A stretch of DNA of 64,000 bases from Belnapia mucosa (lineage in GTDB: Bacteria; Pseudomonadota; Alphaproteobacteria; Acetobacterales; Acetobacteraceae). Where the stretch lies: contig NZ_JAEUXJ010000002.1 in assembly GCF_016775475.1 (NCBI RefSeq), positions 472,013-536,012 on the forward strand, given 5' to 3'. Within the stretch, counting starts at the first letter, position 1. Every line of letters starts with the position of its first letter. This document shows, one piece after another, positions 34,382 through 43,690 of the stretch. The notes beneath the pieces are model-generated. The model did no database searches, had not been told where the DNA came from, and saw nothing but the letters and a program-made list of their open reading frames with translations. Made by a program: the position numbers and the translations under genes.

Positions 34382-35541
34382 AGCGCGTCACTATCCTCGG
34401 CAGCACCGGCTCGGTCGGGCGCAGCACCATGGCGCTGCTCGATGCCGCGCCGCCGGGGCAATTCGCGGTGGAGGCGCTGGTCGCCGGCCGTGACGTCACC
34501 GCGCTCGCCGCCCAGGCGCGGCGGCATGGCGCGCGCCTCGCGGTCGTCGCCGACCCGGCCTGCCTCGGCGCCCTGCGCGAGGCGCTGGCCGGCAGCGGGA
34601 TCGAGGCGGCTGCGGGGCCGGAGGCGGTGGTCGAGGCTGCCAGCCGTCCGGTCGACTGGACCATGGCCGCGATCGTCGGCGCCGCGGGGCTGCGCAGCAC
34701 GCTCGCCGCGCTCGGCCATGGCGGGACGCTGGCGCTGGCCAACAAGGAAAGCCTGGTCTGCGCCGGGGAGATCGTGCTGGCCGCCGCCCGGCGCTCCGGC
34801 GCGACGCTGCTGCCAGTCGATTCCGAGCATAATGCGATCTTCCAGGCGCTCGACGCGCGCGACCCGGCGGCGATCGAGAAGATCGTGCTGACCGCTTCGG
34901 GCGGGCCCTTCCGCAATGCCGATCTCGCCACCATGCGGGCGGCGACGCCGGAACAGGCGGTGCGCCACCCGGTCTGGTCCATGGGCGCCAAGATCTCGGT
35001 CGACAGCGCCACCATGTTCAACAAGGGCCTCGAGCTGATCGAGGCGGCGCGGCTCTTCCCGGTGCCGGAGGAGCGGATCGAGATCCTGGTCCATCCGCAA
35101 TCGACGGTGCATGGCTTAGTCCATTATGCCGATGGCTCGGTCCTCGCCCAGCTCGGCTCACCGGATATGCGGACCCCGATCGCCCATGCCCTGGCCTGGC
35201 CGGCGCGGATGGCGGTGGAACTGCCCAAGCTCGACCTGATCGGGCTGGGGCGGCTGGAATTCTTCGCCCCCGATCCTGGGCGCTTTCCGGCGCTCGGCCT
35301 GTGCCGGCAGGCGTTGCAGGCGGGGCAGGGCGCCACCACCATATTGAACGCGGCGAATGAAGTGGCGGTGGCGCTCTTCCTCGACCGCCGGCTTGGCTTC
35401 CTCGACATCGCCGCGGTGGTCGAGGAGACGCTGGCCGATCTCGGCAACCCGCCCGTGGATGGGCTGGAAGCCGTGTTGGCGCTGGACGCGGCGGCGCGCC
35501 AGGCGGCTGGGCGGATTGCCGCCCGGCGTCCGGCCGCCTGA
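34372..35541 (+). CDS. dxr: 1-deoxy-D-xylulose 5-phosphate reductoisomerase
   Basis: A 389-residue enzyme of the MEP isoprenoid pathway. The NADPH site is ILGSTGSVGRSTM. Other signatures are LANKESLVCAGE, LLPVDSEHNAIFQ (metal/substrate residues), TASGGPFR, HPVWSMGAKISVDSATMFNKG, and LVHPQSTVHGLVHYADGSV. GATTILNAANEVAVALFL is near the end. It overlaps cdsA and is followed by rseP. Its product feeds the isoprenoid chain used by UppS in the same block. Confidence 0.97.
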   Translation: MGLKRVTILGSTGSVGRSTMALLDAAPPGQFAVEALVAGRDVTALAAQARRHGARLAVVADPACLGALREALAGSGIEAAAGPEAVVEAASRPVDWTMAAIVGAAGLRSTLAALGHGGTLALANKESLVCAGEIVLAAARRSGATLLPVDSEHNAIFQALDARDPAAIEKIVLTASGGPFRNADLATMRAATPEQAVRHPVWSMGAKISVDSATMFNKGLELIEAARLFPVPEERIEILVHPQSTVHGLVHYADGSVLAQLGSPDMRTPIAHALAWPARMAVELPKLDLIGLGRLEFFAPDPGRFPALGLCRQALQAGQGATTILNAANEVAVALFLDRRLGFLDIAAVVEETLADLGNPPVDGLEAVLALDAAARQAAGRIAARRPAA

Positions 35542-35563
35542 CCACCTGCTGGGAGCGACGGGT

Positions 35564-36694
35564 TTGGAATTCTTCGGTCATCTTTGGGCCATGCTGCCGT
35601 CGCTGCCGCGGACGCTGATCGCCTTCGCGCTCGTCCTCGGCGTGCTGGTCTTCGTGCATGAGATGGGCCACTACCTCGCCGCCCGCTGGCGCGGAGTGCA
35701 TGTGGATGCCTTCTCCATCGGCTTCGGCCGGCCGCTGCTGCAGGGCGTGGACCGGCGCGGGACGGAATGGCGGCTCGGCTGGATTCCGCTCGGCGGCTAT
35801 GTGAAATTGCATGGGCAGGAGACGCCGGAGGACGTGCCGCCGGAAGTCCGGGCGGGCTGGCTTCCCGGCCGCACCTTCCATGAAAAGCCGGTCGGCAGCC
35901 GCGCCATCGTCGTCGCGGCCGGGCCGGTGGCGAATTTCCTGCTCGCCATCCTGCTCTTCGCCGGGCTCTACGCCACGGTCGGCCATCCGGTCGGCGGCAC
36001 CGGCGTGACCGCTGTGGTCGAGGGTTCGCCCGCGGCACGGGCCGGGCTGCGCCAGGGCGACGAGATTCTCTCGCTCGATGGCCGCCGGGTGACGCGGTTC
36101 GAGCAGGTGCAGCGCTACATCCAGCCGCGCGCTGGCCAGCCGGTGGCGGTGACGATCGGCCGCGAGGGGGGCGACCAGACCCTGACCGTGGTGCCGGATC
36201 AGCGCGAGACTCCGCAGGGCGTGGTGGGCGTGCTTGGCATCCAGGGCGGCGCCGCCCGGTTCGAGCGGCTGGACCCGGTCTCGGCGATTGGCGCCGGCGC
36301 GACCCAGACTGCCGACATCACCTGGCAGACCCTGAAGGGGATCGGCGAGATGCTGGTCGGCCAGCGCAGCGCCAAGGAGCTGGGCGGCCCGATCAAGATC
36401 GCCGAGGTCTCGGGCGAGGCCGCCTCGCTCGGCATCGTGCCGCTGATCAACCTGATGGCGCTGCTTTCGGTCAGCCTCGGCCTGCTGAACCTCTTCCCGA
36501 TTCCGCTGCTCGATGGCGGCCATCTGGTCTTCTACGCCGCTGAGGCGATCCGCGGCCGGCCGCTGCCGCCGCGAGCCCAGGAATACGGCTTCCGCGCCGG
36601 ATTCGCCCTGCTGGTGACGCTGTTCCTCTTTGCCTCCTGGAACGACATCGCTGGCGGCGCCATCGGCCAATGGGTCGCCAAGCTGGTGGGCTGA
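35564..36694 (+). CDS. rseP: RIP metalloprotease RseP (site-2 protease)
   Basis: A 376-residue inner membrane zinc protease. The active site HEMGH is in VLVFVHEMGHYLAARW; then come SIGFGRPL, GWIPLGGYVKLHG, a membrane helix after KPVGSRAIVVAAGPVANFL, a PDZ domain (~150-230, VVEGSPAARAGLRQGDEI), and the C-terminal metal motif LNLFPIPLLDGGHLVFY. The family cleaves anti-sigma factors and remnant signal peptides. The TTG at 35564 has GGGAG about 10 bases upstream; the ATG at 35591 is an alternative. It sits directly upstream of bamA, as is usual. Confidence 0.94.
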   Translation: MEFFGHLWAMLPSLPRTLIAFALVLGVLVFVHEMGHYLAARWRGVHVDAFSIGFGRPLLQGVDRRGTEWRLGWIPLGGYVKLHGQETPEDVPPEVRAGWLPGRTFHEKPVGSRAIVVAAGPVANFLLAILLFAGLYATVGHPVGGTGVTAVVEGSPAARAGLRQGDEILSLDGRRVTRFEQVQRYIQPRAGQPVAVTIGREGGDQTLTVVPDQRETPQGVVGVLGIQGGAARFERLDPVSAIGAGATQTADITWQTLKGIGEMLVGQRSAKELGGPIKIAEVSGEAASLGIVPLINLMALLSVSLGLLNLFPIPLLDGGHLVFYAAEAIRGRPLPPRAQEYGFRAGFALLVTLFLFASWNDIAGGAIGQWVAKLVG

Positions 36695-36843
36695 CCCGGA
36701 CTAATATTTCGGCCACCTCGACCGTCGCGGATAACCCATTGACCGGGCTTCTGTCGAAGGCGCGAGGTGCAGGGTGGCGGCGGCGGGATGCGGCGGCTAT
36801 TCTCCGCGCCGCTCGCTGAACCCTGAAGCCACGGGTCCCCACT

Positions 36844-39183
36844 TTGCCCCTCTCCCTGCGCGTCCTCCTCGCCGCCACCGCCTGCATCGCCACGGGGATG
36901 GTTCCCCTGGCGGCCGATGCGCAGACCCGCCCCCGCCAGGCACCCCGCGCGGTGCCCAGCCGGCCGGCGGCGCCCGACGGGATGGTCCAGGCCATCGACG
37001 TCACCGGCAACCAGCGGATCGAGGCGGATACCGTCCGCTCCTACATGCTGCTCCAGCCCGGCGATGCCTTCGATGCCGACCGGCTCGATCGCAGCCTGAA
37101 GTCGCTCTACGCCACCGGCCTGTTCAAAGATGTGCAGGTCCGGCGCGAGGGCGGCCGGGTCATCGTGCAGGTGGCCGAGAACCCGATCGTCAGCCGCGTC
37201 GCCTTCGAGGGGAATCGGAAGATCTCTGACGACGTGCTGGGCAAGGAGGTGCAGCTCCGCTCCCGCTCCGTCTTCACCACCCAGGCGGTGCAGGCCGATC
37301 GCCAGCGCATCATGGAGCTCTATGCGCGCCGTGGCCGCTTCGCCGCGACGGTGGAGCCGAAGATCATCGAGCGCGACCAGAACCGCATCGATGTGGTCTA
37401 CGAGATCCAGGAAGGCGAGGCGGCGCTGGTCGCGCGCATCAACTTCGTCGGCAACCAGTCCTATTCGGACAGCCGGCTGAAGGAGGTGGTGGCGACCAAG
37501 GAGCAGGCCTGGTACCGGCTGCTCTCCTCCTCCGACCAATTCGACCCCGAGCGCCTGGCCTTCGACCGCGAGCTGCTGCGCCGCTTCTACCTGCGCAACG
37601 GCTATGCCGATGTGCAGATCACCAATGCCACCGCCGAGCTGGCGGGCGACCGCACCGGCTTCTTCGTCACCTATTCGGTGGATGAAGGCGTACGCTACCG
37701 CGTCGGCAAGGTCGAGGTCGTCTCCAACATCGCCAATCTCGACGCCGCCAGCGTCCGCCGTCTGGTCGATATGGACGAGGGTGACTGGTACGACGGCGAT
37801 GTCGTGGAGCGCATGGCGCAGTCGCTGCAGGATGCCGCCAATCTGCGCGGCTTCCCCTTCGTCGATGTCCAGCCGCGCATCACCCGCAACCGCGAGGAGC
37901 GGCGGGTCGACCTCACCTTCGAGATCAACGAATCGCCGCGGGTCTATGTCGAGCGCATCGACATCAACGGCAATACCCGTACCCAGGACCGCGTCATCCG
38001 CCGCGAATTCCGCCTGGCCGAGGGCGATGCCTTCAACGCCGCGCAGATCCGCCGCAGCCGCCAGCGCATCCGCGACCTCGGCTACTTCTCGGATGTGCAG
38101 GTCAGCTCCTCGCCCGGCTCGGCGCCGGATCGCGCCATCCTCACCACCCAGGTCGCCGAGCGCGCGACCGGCGAGGTCTCGATCGGCGGCGGCTACTCGA
38201 CCGATGCCGGCCTGCTGGCGGATGTCGGCCTGCGCGAGCGCAACCTGCTCGGCACCGGCATCGATGCCCGCATCAACGGCACGCTGGCGCAGCGCCGCAG
38301 CCAGCTCGACTTCTCGATCACCGACCCCTACTTCCTCAACCGCAACTTGGCGGCCGGCGTCGACATCTTCTACGTCCAGCGCAACCTGCTGAACATCGCT
38401 TCCTACCGCGAGGAGCGGCAGGGCTTCACCCTCCGCTTGGGCTATGCCTTCAACGAGCGGCTGCGCCAGACCATTGCCTATACCCTGACGAACCGGAACA
38501 TCTCCGACATCGCGGAAGGCGCCTCCCGCTTCATCCTGGAGCAGAAGGGCACGACGCTGCTGTCGCAGATCGGCCAGACGCTGACCTATGACCTGCGCGA
38601 TTCGGTGGTTGATCCGCGGCGCGGCGCGGTGCTTCGCCTCGGCACCGATTTTGCCGGCCTCGGCGGCGACGTCGCCTATCTGCGCGGCCGGCTCGACGGC
38701 ACCTATTACGTCCCGCTGGAATCCCTGCTCGGCGACCCGGACTACCTGCTCTCGATCTCCGGCAGCGTCGGCTATCTCGAAACGCTTTTCGGCAAGCGGG
38801 ACCGCATCATCGACCGCTTCTTCCTCGGCGGCGAAAACCTGCGCGGCTTCCGCATCGCCGGCGCCGGCCCGCGCGACGTGAATACGCGGGACAGCCTGGG
38901 CGGCCGGCTGCTCTGGACCCAGACTACCGAATTGCGCTACCCGCTGCCGCTGCCGGCGGAACTCGGCCTGGTGGGCCGGGCTTTCGTCGATGTCGGCTCG
39001 TTGTCGCAGACCGTGAAAGGCGTGGGCGTCGTCGATGACACCTCCCCCCGGGTCGGTGCCGGCGTCGGCGTCTCCTGGCGCAGCCCCTTCGGCCTGATCA
39101 ATATCGACCTGGCCCAGGCGGTGGTGAAGAAGTCCTATGACGAGACGCAGATCTTCCGGTTCGGCTTCGGCACCCGGTTCTGA
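36844..39183 (+). CDS. bamA: Outer membrane protein assembly factor BamA
   Basis: A 779-residue outer membrane protein that inserts beta-barrel proteins. It has a signal peptide (LRVLLAATACIATGM to about residue 27), five POTRA domains between ~47 and ~430 (the first with VQAIDVTGNQRIEADTVRSY, the third with VDEGVRYRVGKVEV), and the Omp85 barrel. The barrel loop motif is seen in FFLGGENLRGFRIAGAGPR, with the chain ending in aromatic FRFGFGTRF. The start is a TTG at 36844, needed to include the signal peptide. The 149 bases before it show no clear promoter. Confidence 0.95.
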   Translation: MPLSLRVLLAATACIATGMVPLAADAQTRPRQAPRAVPSRPAAPDGMVQAIDVTGNQRIEADTVRSYMLLQPGDAFDADRLDRSLKSLYATGLFKDVQVRREGGRVIVQVAENPIVSRVAFEGNRKISDDVLGKEVQLRSRSVFTTQAVQADRQRIMELYARRGRFAATVEPKIIERDQNRIDVVYEIQEGEAALVARINFVGNQSYSDSRLKEVVATKEQAWYRLLSSSDQFDPERLAFDRELLRRFYLRNGYADVQITNATAELAGDRTGFFVTYSVDEGVRYRVGKVEVVSNIANLDAASVRRLVDMDEGDWYDGDVVERMAQSLQDAANLRGFPFVDVQPRITRNREERRVDLTFEINESPRVYVERIDINGNTRTQDRVIRREFRLAEGDAFNAAQIRRSRQRIRDLGYFSDVQVSSSPGSAPDRAILTTQVAERATGEVSIGGGYSTDAGLLADVGLRERNLLGTGIDARINGTLAQRRSQLDFSITDPYFLNRNLAAGVDIFYVQRNLLNIASYREERQGFTLRLGYAFNERLRQTIAYTLTNRNISDIAEGASRFILEQKGTTLLSQIGQTLTYDLRDSVVDPRRGAVLRLGTDFAGLGGDVAYLRGRLDGTYYVPLESLLGDPDYLLSISGSVGYLETLFGKRDRIIDRFFLGGENLRGFRIAGAGPRDVNTRDSLGGRLLWTQTTELRYPLPLPAELGLVGRAFVDVGSLSQTVKGVGVVDDTSPRVGAGVGVSWRSPFGLINIDLAQAVVKKSYDETQIFRFGFGTRF

Positions 39184-39237
39184 TCGCCCAATCCTCTGAG
39201 CCCCGCCAACACCCGAACCCCTGGGATTTCCCTGCCG

Positions 39238-40056
39238 ATGCCAGCCTTCTGCGCCAACCCCGCCCTCCGTCACGCGGCCACGGCCTGCCTGCTCGCCGCG
39301 CTCGCGGGCGGGCCGGCGGCGGCGCAGGGGCAGGATCCCGGCTATTTCATCCCGAACCAGGGCGGCCAGCGCCCGGCGCAGGGGCAGCAGCAGCGCCCGG
39401 CGCAGCAGCCGGCGCAGCGGCCGCCCCAGCAGCAGGGTCAGGCGCCGCGGGCCGGCCAGACCCAGGCCCCGCCGCCCCTGCCGCCCGGCCAGCAGCCGCC
39501 GGATGCCGTCATCGGCATTGTCGATGTGCCGGAGATCCAGCGCGTCTCGACCGCCTTCAACCAGGTGCGGGACGAGATCGAGCGGCGCCGCCAGCGGCTG
39601 AATGACGACCTCCAGCGCGAGCAGAATAACTGGCGCGAGCAGCAGCAGCAGCTTGCCAACCAGCGCGCGACCCTGCCGCCCGACCAGCTGCGGGAGCGGG
39701 AGCGGGCCTTGCAGGACCGCATCACCGACAGCCAGCGCATCTTCCGCGAGCGGTCGCGCGCCATTGAGCAGGCGGCGCAGCAGGCGCTGGTCGAGATCGA
39801 GCAGGCGCTCGGCGTCGTCATCCGCCAGGTCGCGGCCAGCCGGAAGGTCAACCTCGTCCTGCCGCGGCCGCTGGTGATCTTCAACGAGCCGCCCTTCGAC
39901 CTGACCGAAGAAGTGGCGCAGCAGTTCAACCGCACGCTGCGCAGCGTGACCATGCCGCCGGAAGGTGCCGGTGCGGAGGCCGCCGCGCCCGCGCCCGGGC
40001 CGCGGCCCGCCACCCCGGCGGCCAGCCCGGCCCCGGCGACCCAGCAGCGGCGCTGA
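39238..40056 (+). CDS. skp: OmpH/Skp-family periplasmic chaperone with Gln/Pro-rich insert
   Basis: A 272-residue protein with a signal peptide (~1-29) and a low-complexity segment of Q, P, R and A between ~38 and ~85 (QQRPAQQPAQRPPQQQ). The OmpH core (~92-225) starts with IGIVDVPEIQRVSTAFNQVR and is mostly a long Q/E/R-rich coiled coil. A Pro/Ala tail follows (~240-272). Skp holds unfolded outer membrane proteins before BamA takes them. The usual length is ~160-200, so the insert and tail are unusual. It lies between bamA and lpxD as expected. Confidence 0.85.
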   Translation: MPAFCANPALRHAATACLLAALAGGPAAAQGQDPGYFIPNQGGQRPAQGQQQRPAQQPAQRPPQQQGQAPRAGQTQAPPPLPPGQQPPDAVIGIVDVPEIQRVSTAFNQVRDEIERRRQRLNDDLQREQNNWREQQQQLANQRATLPPDQLRERERALQDRITDSQRIFRERSRAIEQAAQQALVEIEQALGVVIRQVAASRKVNLVLPRPLVIFNEPPFDLTEEVAQQFNRTLRSVTMPPEGAGAEAAAPAPGPRPATPAASPAPATQQRR

Positions 40057-40069
40057 GCGGCAGCCGGCC

Positions 40070-41101
40070 TTGGCCGTCGATCCGCGTTTTTTCGCCAGTG
40101 CCGGCCCGCTCCGGCTCGGCGACCTCCTCGCCGCGGCCGGCGGACGCTGCGAGGGCGATCCGGAGCGGCGCTTCACGGGCGTCGCGCCCTTGCAGGCCGC
40201 CGGCCCGGATGAGGTGAGCTTCCTCGACAACCGGAAATACCTGCCCGAACTGGCCGAGACCCGGGCCGGCGCGGTGGTGCTGCAGCCGGATCTGGCTGGC
40301 CAGGTGCCGACTGGCACGCTGGCGATCGCGGCGCCGGCGCCCTATCTCGGCTTCGCCCGCATCGCCGCCCTGTTCCACCCCGCCCCGGGCCCGGTGCCCG
40401 GCATCCACCCGACCGCCGTCATCGCCCCCGATGCCACGGTGGGGGAGGGCTGCGAGATCGGCCCCTATGTCGTGATCGGCGCCGGGGCGCGGATCGGGCA
40501 GGACTGCATCCTTTATCCCCATGCGGTGGTCGGGCCGGGGGTCGAGCTCGGCGATGGCTGCCGCCTGCATCCGCATAGCAGCATCAGCCATGCCGTCGCG
40601 GGCCGCGGCGTGGTGCTGCATCCCGGTGCCCGGATCGGGCAGGAGGGGTTCGGCTTCGCGCCGACGCCGGAAGGCCGGTTCGAGACGATGCCGCAGCTCG
40701 GCCGGGTCATTCTCGGCGATTTCGCCGAGATCGGGGCCAATAGCTGCGTCGACCGCGGCAGCCAGGGCGATACCGTGATCGGGCCGGGCTCGCGCCTCGA
40801 CAACCTGGTACAGATCGGGCACAACGTCCGCACCGGCCGGGGCTGCATCATCGTTGGCCAGGCAGGAATAGCGGGCTCCACCGTGCTGGAGGATTTCGTG
40901 CAGGTGGCGGCCCAGGCCGGGGTTGCTGGTCATCTCCGTGTCGGCGCGGGCGCGCGCATCGGCGCGCAGGCCGGCGTCATGAACGACGTTCCCGGCAAGT
41001 CCGACGTCATCGGCAGCCCCGCCATGCCGGTGCGTGACTTCTGGCGGGCGGTGGCGAAATTCCGCAAATCCGGCGGCAAGAACGAAGGGAAGGCAGGCTA
41101 G
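40070..41101 (+). CDS. lpxD: UDP-3-O-(3-hydroxyacyl)glucosamine N-acyltransferase
   Basis: A 343-residue left-handed beta-helix acyltransferase, third step of lipid A synthesis. The N-terminal domain has GVAPLQAAGPDEVSFLDN, then hexapeptide repeats begin (GIHPTAVIAPDATVGEGCEI). Catalytic His lies in the NLVQIGHNVRTGRGCIIVG region. The end has IGSPAMPVRDFWR. The start is a TTG at 40070, 14 bases after the skp stop, giving the usual length. fabZ follows after 3 bases. Confidence 0.95.
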   Translation: MAVDPRFFASAGPLRLGDLLAAAGGRCEGDPERRFTGVAPLQAAGPDEVSFLDNRKYLPELAETRAGAVVLQPDLAGQVPTGTLAIAAPAPYLGFARIAALFHPAPGPVPGIHPTAVIAPDATVGEGCEIGPYVVIGAGARIGQDCILYPHAVVGPGVELGDGCRLHPHSSISHAVAGRGVVLHPGARIGQEGFGFAPTPEGRFETMPQLGRVILGDFAEIGANSCVDRGSQGDTVIGPGSRLDNLVQIGHNVRTGRGCIIVGQAGIAGSTVLEDFVQVAAQAGVAGHLRVGAGARIGAQAGVMNDVPGKSDVIGSPAMPVRDFWRAVAKFRKSGGKNEGKAG

Positions 41102-41104
41102 AGC

Positions 41105-41590
41105 ATGGAGTCCACCGAGGCGATCGCCGGCGAAGGCGCCGCGGGCACGATGGAGGCCTTCGACATCGCGCAGATCATGCGCGCCATCCCCCACCGCTAC
41201 CCCTTCCTGCTGGTGGACCGCATCGTCGAGGTGCAGAAGAACGTTTCCTGCGTCGGCATCAAGAACGTCACCATCAACGAGAACTTCTTCCAGGGCCATT
41301 TCCCCGAGCATCCGGTGATGCCGGGCGTCCTGATCGTCGAGAGCATGGCCCAGACCGCGGCCGTGCTGGTGGTGGAGACGTTGGGGCCCGAGGCGCGCGG
41401 CAAGCTGGTCTATTTCATGTCGGTCGAGGGCGCGAAATTCCGCAAGCCTGTCGGGCCTGGCGACCAGCTCCGCATCCATGTCCGCAAGGACCGGCAGCGC
41501 AGCAATATCTGGAAATTCGCCGCCGAGGCGAAGGTGGACGGCAAGATCGTGGCCGAGGCCACCTATACCGCCATGATCCTGGACCGCTGA
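41105..41590 (+). CDS. fabZ: 3-hydroxyacyl-ACP dehydratase FabZ
   Basis: A 161-residue hot-dog fold dehydratase of fatty acid elongation. The active site is in FFQGHFPEHPVMPGVLIVES (His and downstream Glu), following IPHRYPFLLVDRI and NVTINENFF. The usual spot between lpxD and lpxA reflects competition for hydroxyacyl-ACP between fatty acid and lipid A synthesis. The N-terminal ~18 residues are an extra Glu/Gly-rich lead. lpxA starts 4 bases after the stop. Confidence 0.96.
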   Translation: MESTEAIAGEGAAGTMEAFDIAQIMRAIPHRYPFLLVDRIVEVQKNVSCVGIKNVTINENFFQGHFPEHPVMPGVLIVESMAQTAAVLVVETLGPEARGKLVYFMSVEGAKFRKPVGPGDQLRIHVRKDRQRSNIWKFAAEAKVDGKIVAEATYTAMILDR

Positions 41591-41594
41591 TCCT

Positions 41595-42455
41595 TTGACC
41601 GAGATCGCCCCCAGCGCGCATATCGCCCCCGGCGCCGTCATCGCGCCCGGCGCGCAGATCGGCGCCGGCTGCCGCATCGGCCCCTTCTGCCATATCGGGC
41701 CGGAGGTGGTGCTCGAGGATGGCGTCGAGCTCGTCTCGCATATCGTGGTCGAGGGCGCGACGCGGATTGGCGCCGGCGCCCGCATCCTGCCCTTCGCCTC
41801 CGTCGGCACCCCGCCGCAGGACACCAAATACAAGAACGAGCCGACCCGCTGCGAGATCGGCGCCCGGACCCTGGTGCGGGAAGGCTGCACCATCCACCGC
41901 GCCTCGGTGGGCGGCAGCGGCGTCACCTCGGTCGGCGCCGGCTGCATGCTGATGGCCCAGGCGCATGTGGCGCATGACTGCATCCTCGGCGATGGCGTCA
42001 TCCTCGCCAACAATGTCATGCTCGGCGGGCATGTGCATGTCGGCGACGGCGCCTTCATCGGCGGCGGCGCCGCGGTGACCCAGACGGTGCGGATCGGCCG
42101 GCTGGCCATGGTCTCCGGCCTTGCCGGCGTCACCAACGACATCCCGCCCTTCGGCTATGTCTTCGGCCTGCCGGCGCGGTTGGTCGGCTTCAACAAGATC
42201 GGCCTGCTGCGCCGCGGCGCCTCGCGCGACGACATCCGCACGCTGCGGCTGGCGCACAACTTCCTCTACAAGGATCCCGGCGAATTCGCCGCGAAGGTCA
42301 CTCAGGCCGAGGAGCGCTGGTCCGGCGACCCGCTGGTGCAGGAAGTGCTGGCCTTCATCCGCGATGCCACCCGGCGCCGCCAGCTCGTCCGCCCCGGCCG
42401 CATGACCGCGCCGGAGCTGGGCGGCGTCGATGAGGAGAACGGGGAGGGGGCGTGA
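41595..42455 (+). CDS. lpxA: UDP-N-acetylglucosamine acyltransferase
   Basis: A 286-residue trimeric hexapeptide-repeat enzyme that starts lipid A synthesis by adding a 3-hydroxyacyl chain to UDP-GlcNAc. It begins with hexapeptides (IAPGAVIAPGAQIGAGCRIG). Catalytic His lies in MLMAQAHVAHDCILGDGV. The sequence continues ILANNVMLGGHVHVGDGAFIG and ends in a helical domain (FGLPARLVGFNKIGLLRRG). The start is TTG, and the end overlaps lpxI by 4 bases. Slightly longer than the E. coli protein (262) at its C-terminus. Confidence 0.96.
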   Translation: MTEIAPSAHIAPGAVIAPGAQIGAGCRIGPFCHIGPEVVLEDGVELVSHIVVEGATRIGAGARILPFASVGTPPQDTKYKNEPTRCEIGARTLVREGCTIHRASVGGSGVTSVGAGCMLMAQAHVAHDCILGDGVILANNVMLGGHVHVGDGAFIGGGAAVTQTVRIGRLAMVSGLAGVTNDIPPFGYVFGLPARLVGFNKIGLLRRGASRDDIRTLRLAHNFLYKDPGEFAAKVTQAEERWSGDPLVQEVLAFIRDATRRRQLVRPGRMTAPELGGVDEENGEGA

Positions 42456-43300
42456 CCCCCGGCCCGCTCGGCTTGGTCGCCGGGGGCGGGGAGGTCCCGC
42501 TCCGGGTCGCTGCCGCCGCCCGCGCCGCAGGGCGCGAGGTCTTCGCCGTGGTGATCGAGGGCTGGGCCGACCCGGCCGAGTATCGCCACCTGCCGCATCT
42601 GGCGATCCGGCTCGGCGCCGTTGGCCAGGCGATCGACGCGCTGCGGGCCCGCGGCATCCGCCAGCTGGTCATGACCGGCCGTGCCACCCGGCCCTCCTTC
42701 CTTTCCATCCGCCCCGATGCCGGTGCCGCCCGAATGCTGCTGAAGATCGGCCGCGCCGCCTTCCAGGGCGATGACGGGCTGCTGAAGGCCGTGGTCCGGG
42801 TGCTGGAGGAGGAGGGGTTCGAGATCCTGCCCGTCCAGGCACTCCTGCGCGACCTGCTGCCCCCGGCCGGCCAGCTAGGCGCCCATGCGCCCGGGCCGGA
42901 GGCGCTGCGCGATATCCGCCGCGGCATCGCCGTGGTGCGGGCGCTGGGCGCCGTCGATGTCGGCCAGGGCGCGGTGGTGCAGCAGGGCCTTGTCCTAGGC
43001 GTCGAGGCGATCGAGGGCACCGATGCGTTGCTGGCGCGTTGCGCCGGGCTCAGGCGGGAAGGTCCGGGCGGGGTGCTGGTGAAGCTGGTGAAGCCGGGGC
43101 AGGATCGCCGGGTGGACCTGCCGACCATCGGCCCCGCGACCATCGCCGGCGCGGTGGCGGCGGGGCTCGCGGGCCTTGCGGTGGAGGCGGATGGCACCAT
43201 CCTGGTGGACCGACCCGCCACCGTCGCGGCCGCCGATGCGGCGGGGCTCTTCCTGCTGGCCATCAGGCCCGACGAATTCCTCGAGGAGACAAGCCCATGA
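42452..43300 (+). CDS. lpxI: UDP-2,3-diacylglucosamine diphosphatase LpxI (DUF1009)
   Basis: A 282-residue protein of the LpxI family, the alphaproteobacterial replacement for LpxH. It hydrolyses UDP-2,3-diacylglucosamine to lipid X and UMP. Signatures are [15 protein letters not shown] at the start, [39 protein letters not shown] and [14 protein letters not shown]. The end has [19 protein letters not shown]. The start is GTG, overlapping lpxA. In many relatives lpxB comes next; here a glyoxalase gene does. Confidence 0.94.
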   Translation: MTPGPLGLVAGGGEVPLRVAAAARAAGREVFAVVIEGWADPAEYRHLPHLAIRLGAVGQAIDALRARGIRQLVMTGRATRPSFLSIRPDAGAARMLLKIGRAAFQGDDGLLKAVVRVLEEEGFEILPVQALLRDLLPPAGQLGAHAPGPEALRDIRRGIAVVRALGAVDVGQGAVVQQGLVLGVEAIEGTDALLARCAGLRREGPGGVLVKLVKPGQDRRVDLPTIGPATIAGAVAAGLAGLAVEADGTILVDRPATVAAADAAGLFLLAIRPDEFLEETSP

Positions 43301-43686
43301 GCAAATTCCTGCACACCATGATCCGCGTCGGCAATCTCGACCGCTCCGTGAAATTCTACACCGAGCTGCTGGGCATGAAGGAGCTGCGCCGGCGCGACGT
43401 GCCGGATGGCAAATACACGCTCGCCTTCCTCGGCTATGGCGAGGGCAATGCCGAGGGCCAGGGCGAGATCGAGCTGACGTACAATTACGGCACCGAGAAG
43501 TATGAGCAGGGCAATGCCTTCGGCCATCTCGCGGTCGGCGTGCCGGATGTGGCCGCGACCTGCGAGAAGGTCCGCGCCGGCGGTGGCAAGGTGACGCGCG
43601 AGGCCGGGCCGGTGAAATTCGGCACCACCATCATCGCCTTCGTCGAGGATCCGGACGGCTACAAGATCGAGCTGATCCAGCGCTGA
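43297..43686 (+). CDS. gloA: Lactoylglutathione lyase (glyoxalase I)
   Basis: A 129-residue VOC-fold metalloenzyme that turns the methylglyoxal-glutathione adduct into S-lactoylglutathione. Metal/active residues are seen in [20 protein letters not shown] (His near residue 6), [13 protein letters not shown] (first Glu), [11 protein letters not shown] (second His) and [14 protein letters not shown] (second Glu). It overlaps lpxI by 4 bases and so shares its translation unit. Its tie to lipid A synthesis is probably only positional. Confidence 0.94.
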   Translation: MSKFLHTMIRVGNLDRSVKFYTELLGMKELRRRDVPDGKYTLAFLGYGEGNAEGQGEIELTYNYGTEKYEQGNAFGHLAVGVPDVAATCEKVRAGGGKVTREAGPVKFGTTIIAFVEDPDGYKIELIQR

Positions 43687-43690
43687 GATC

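Noticed and set aside
39360-39500. CRISPR-like or satellite repeat suggested by the repeating CAG/CCG bases
   Set aside because: The repeats are irregular Gln/Pro/Ala codons within the skp-like gene, with no unique spacers of constant length.
36532-40317. A 1261-codon minus-strand frame over bamA and skp
   Set aside because: It is the complement of well-identified genes and carries only low-complexity sequence.
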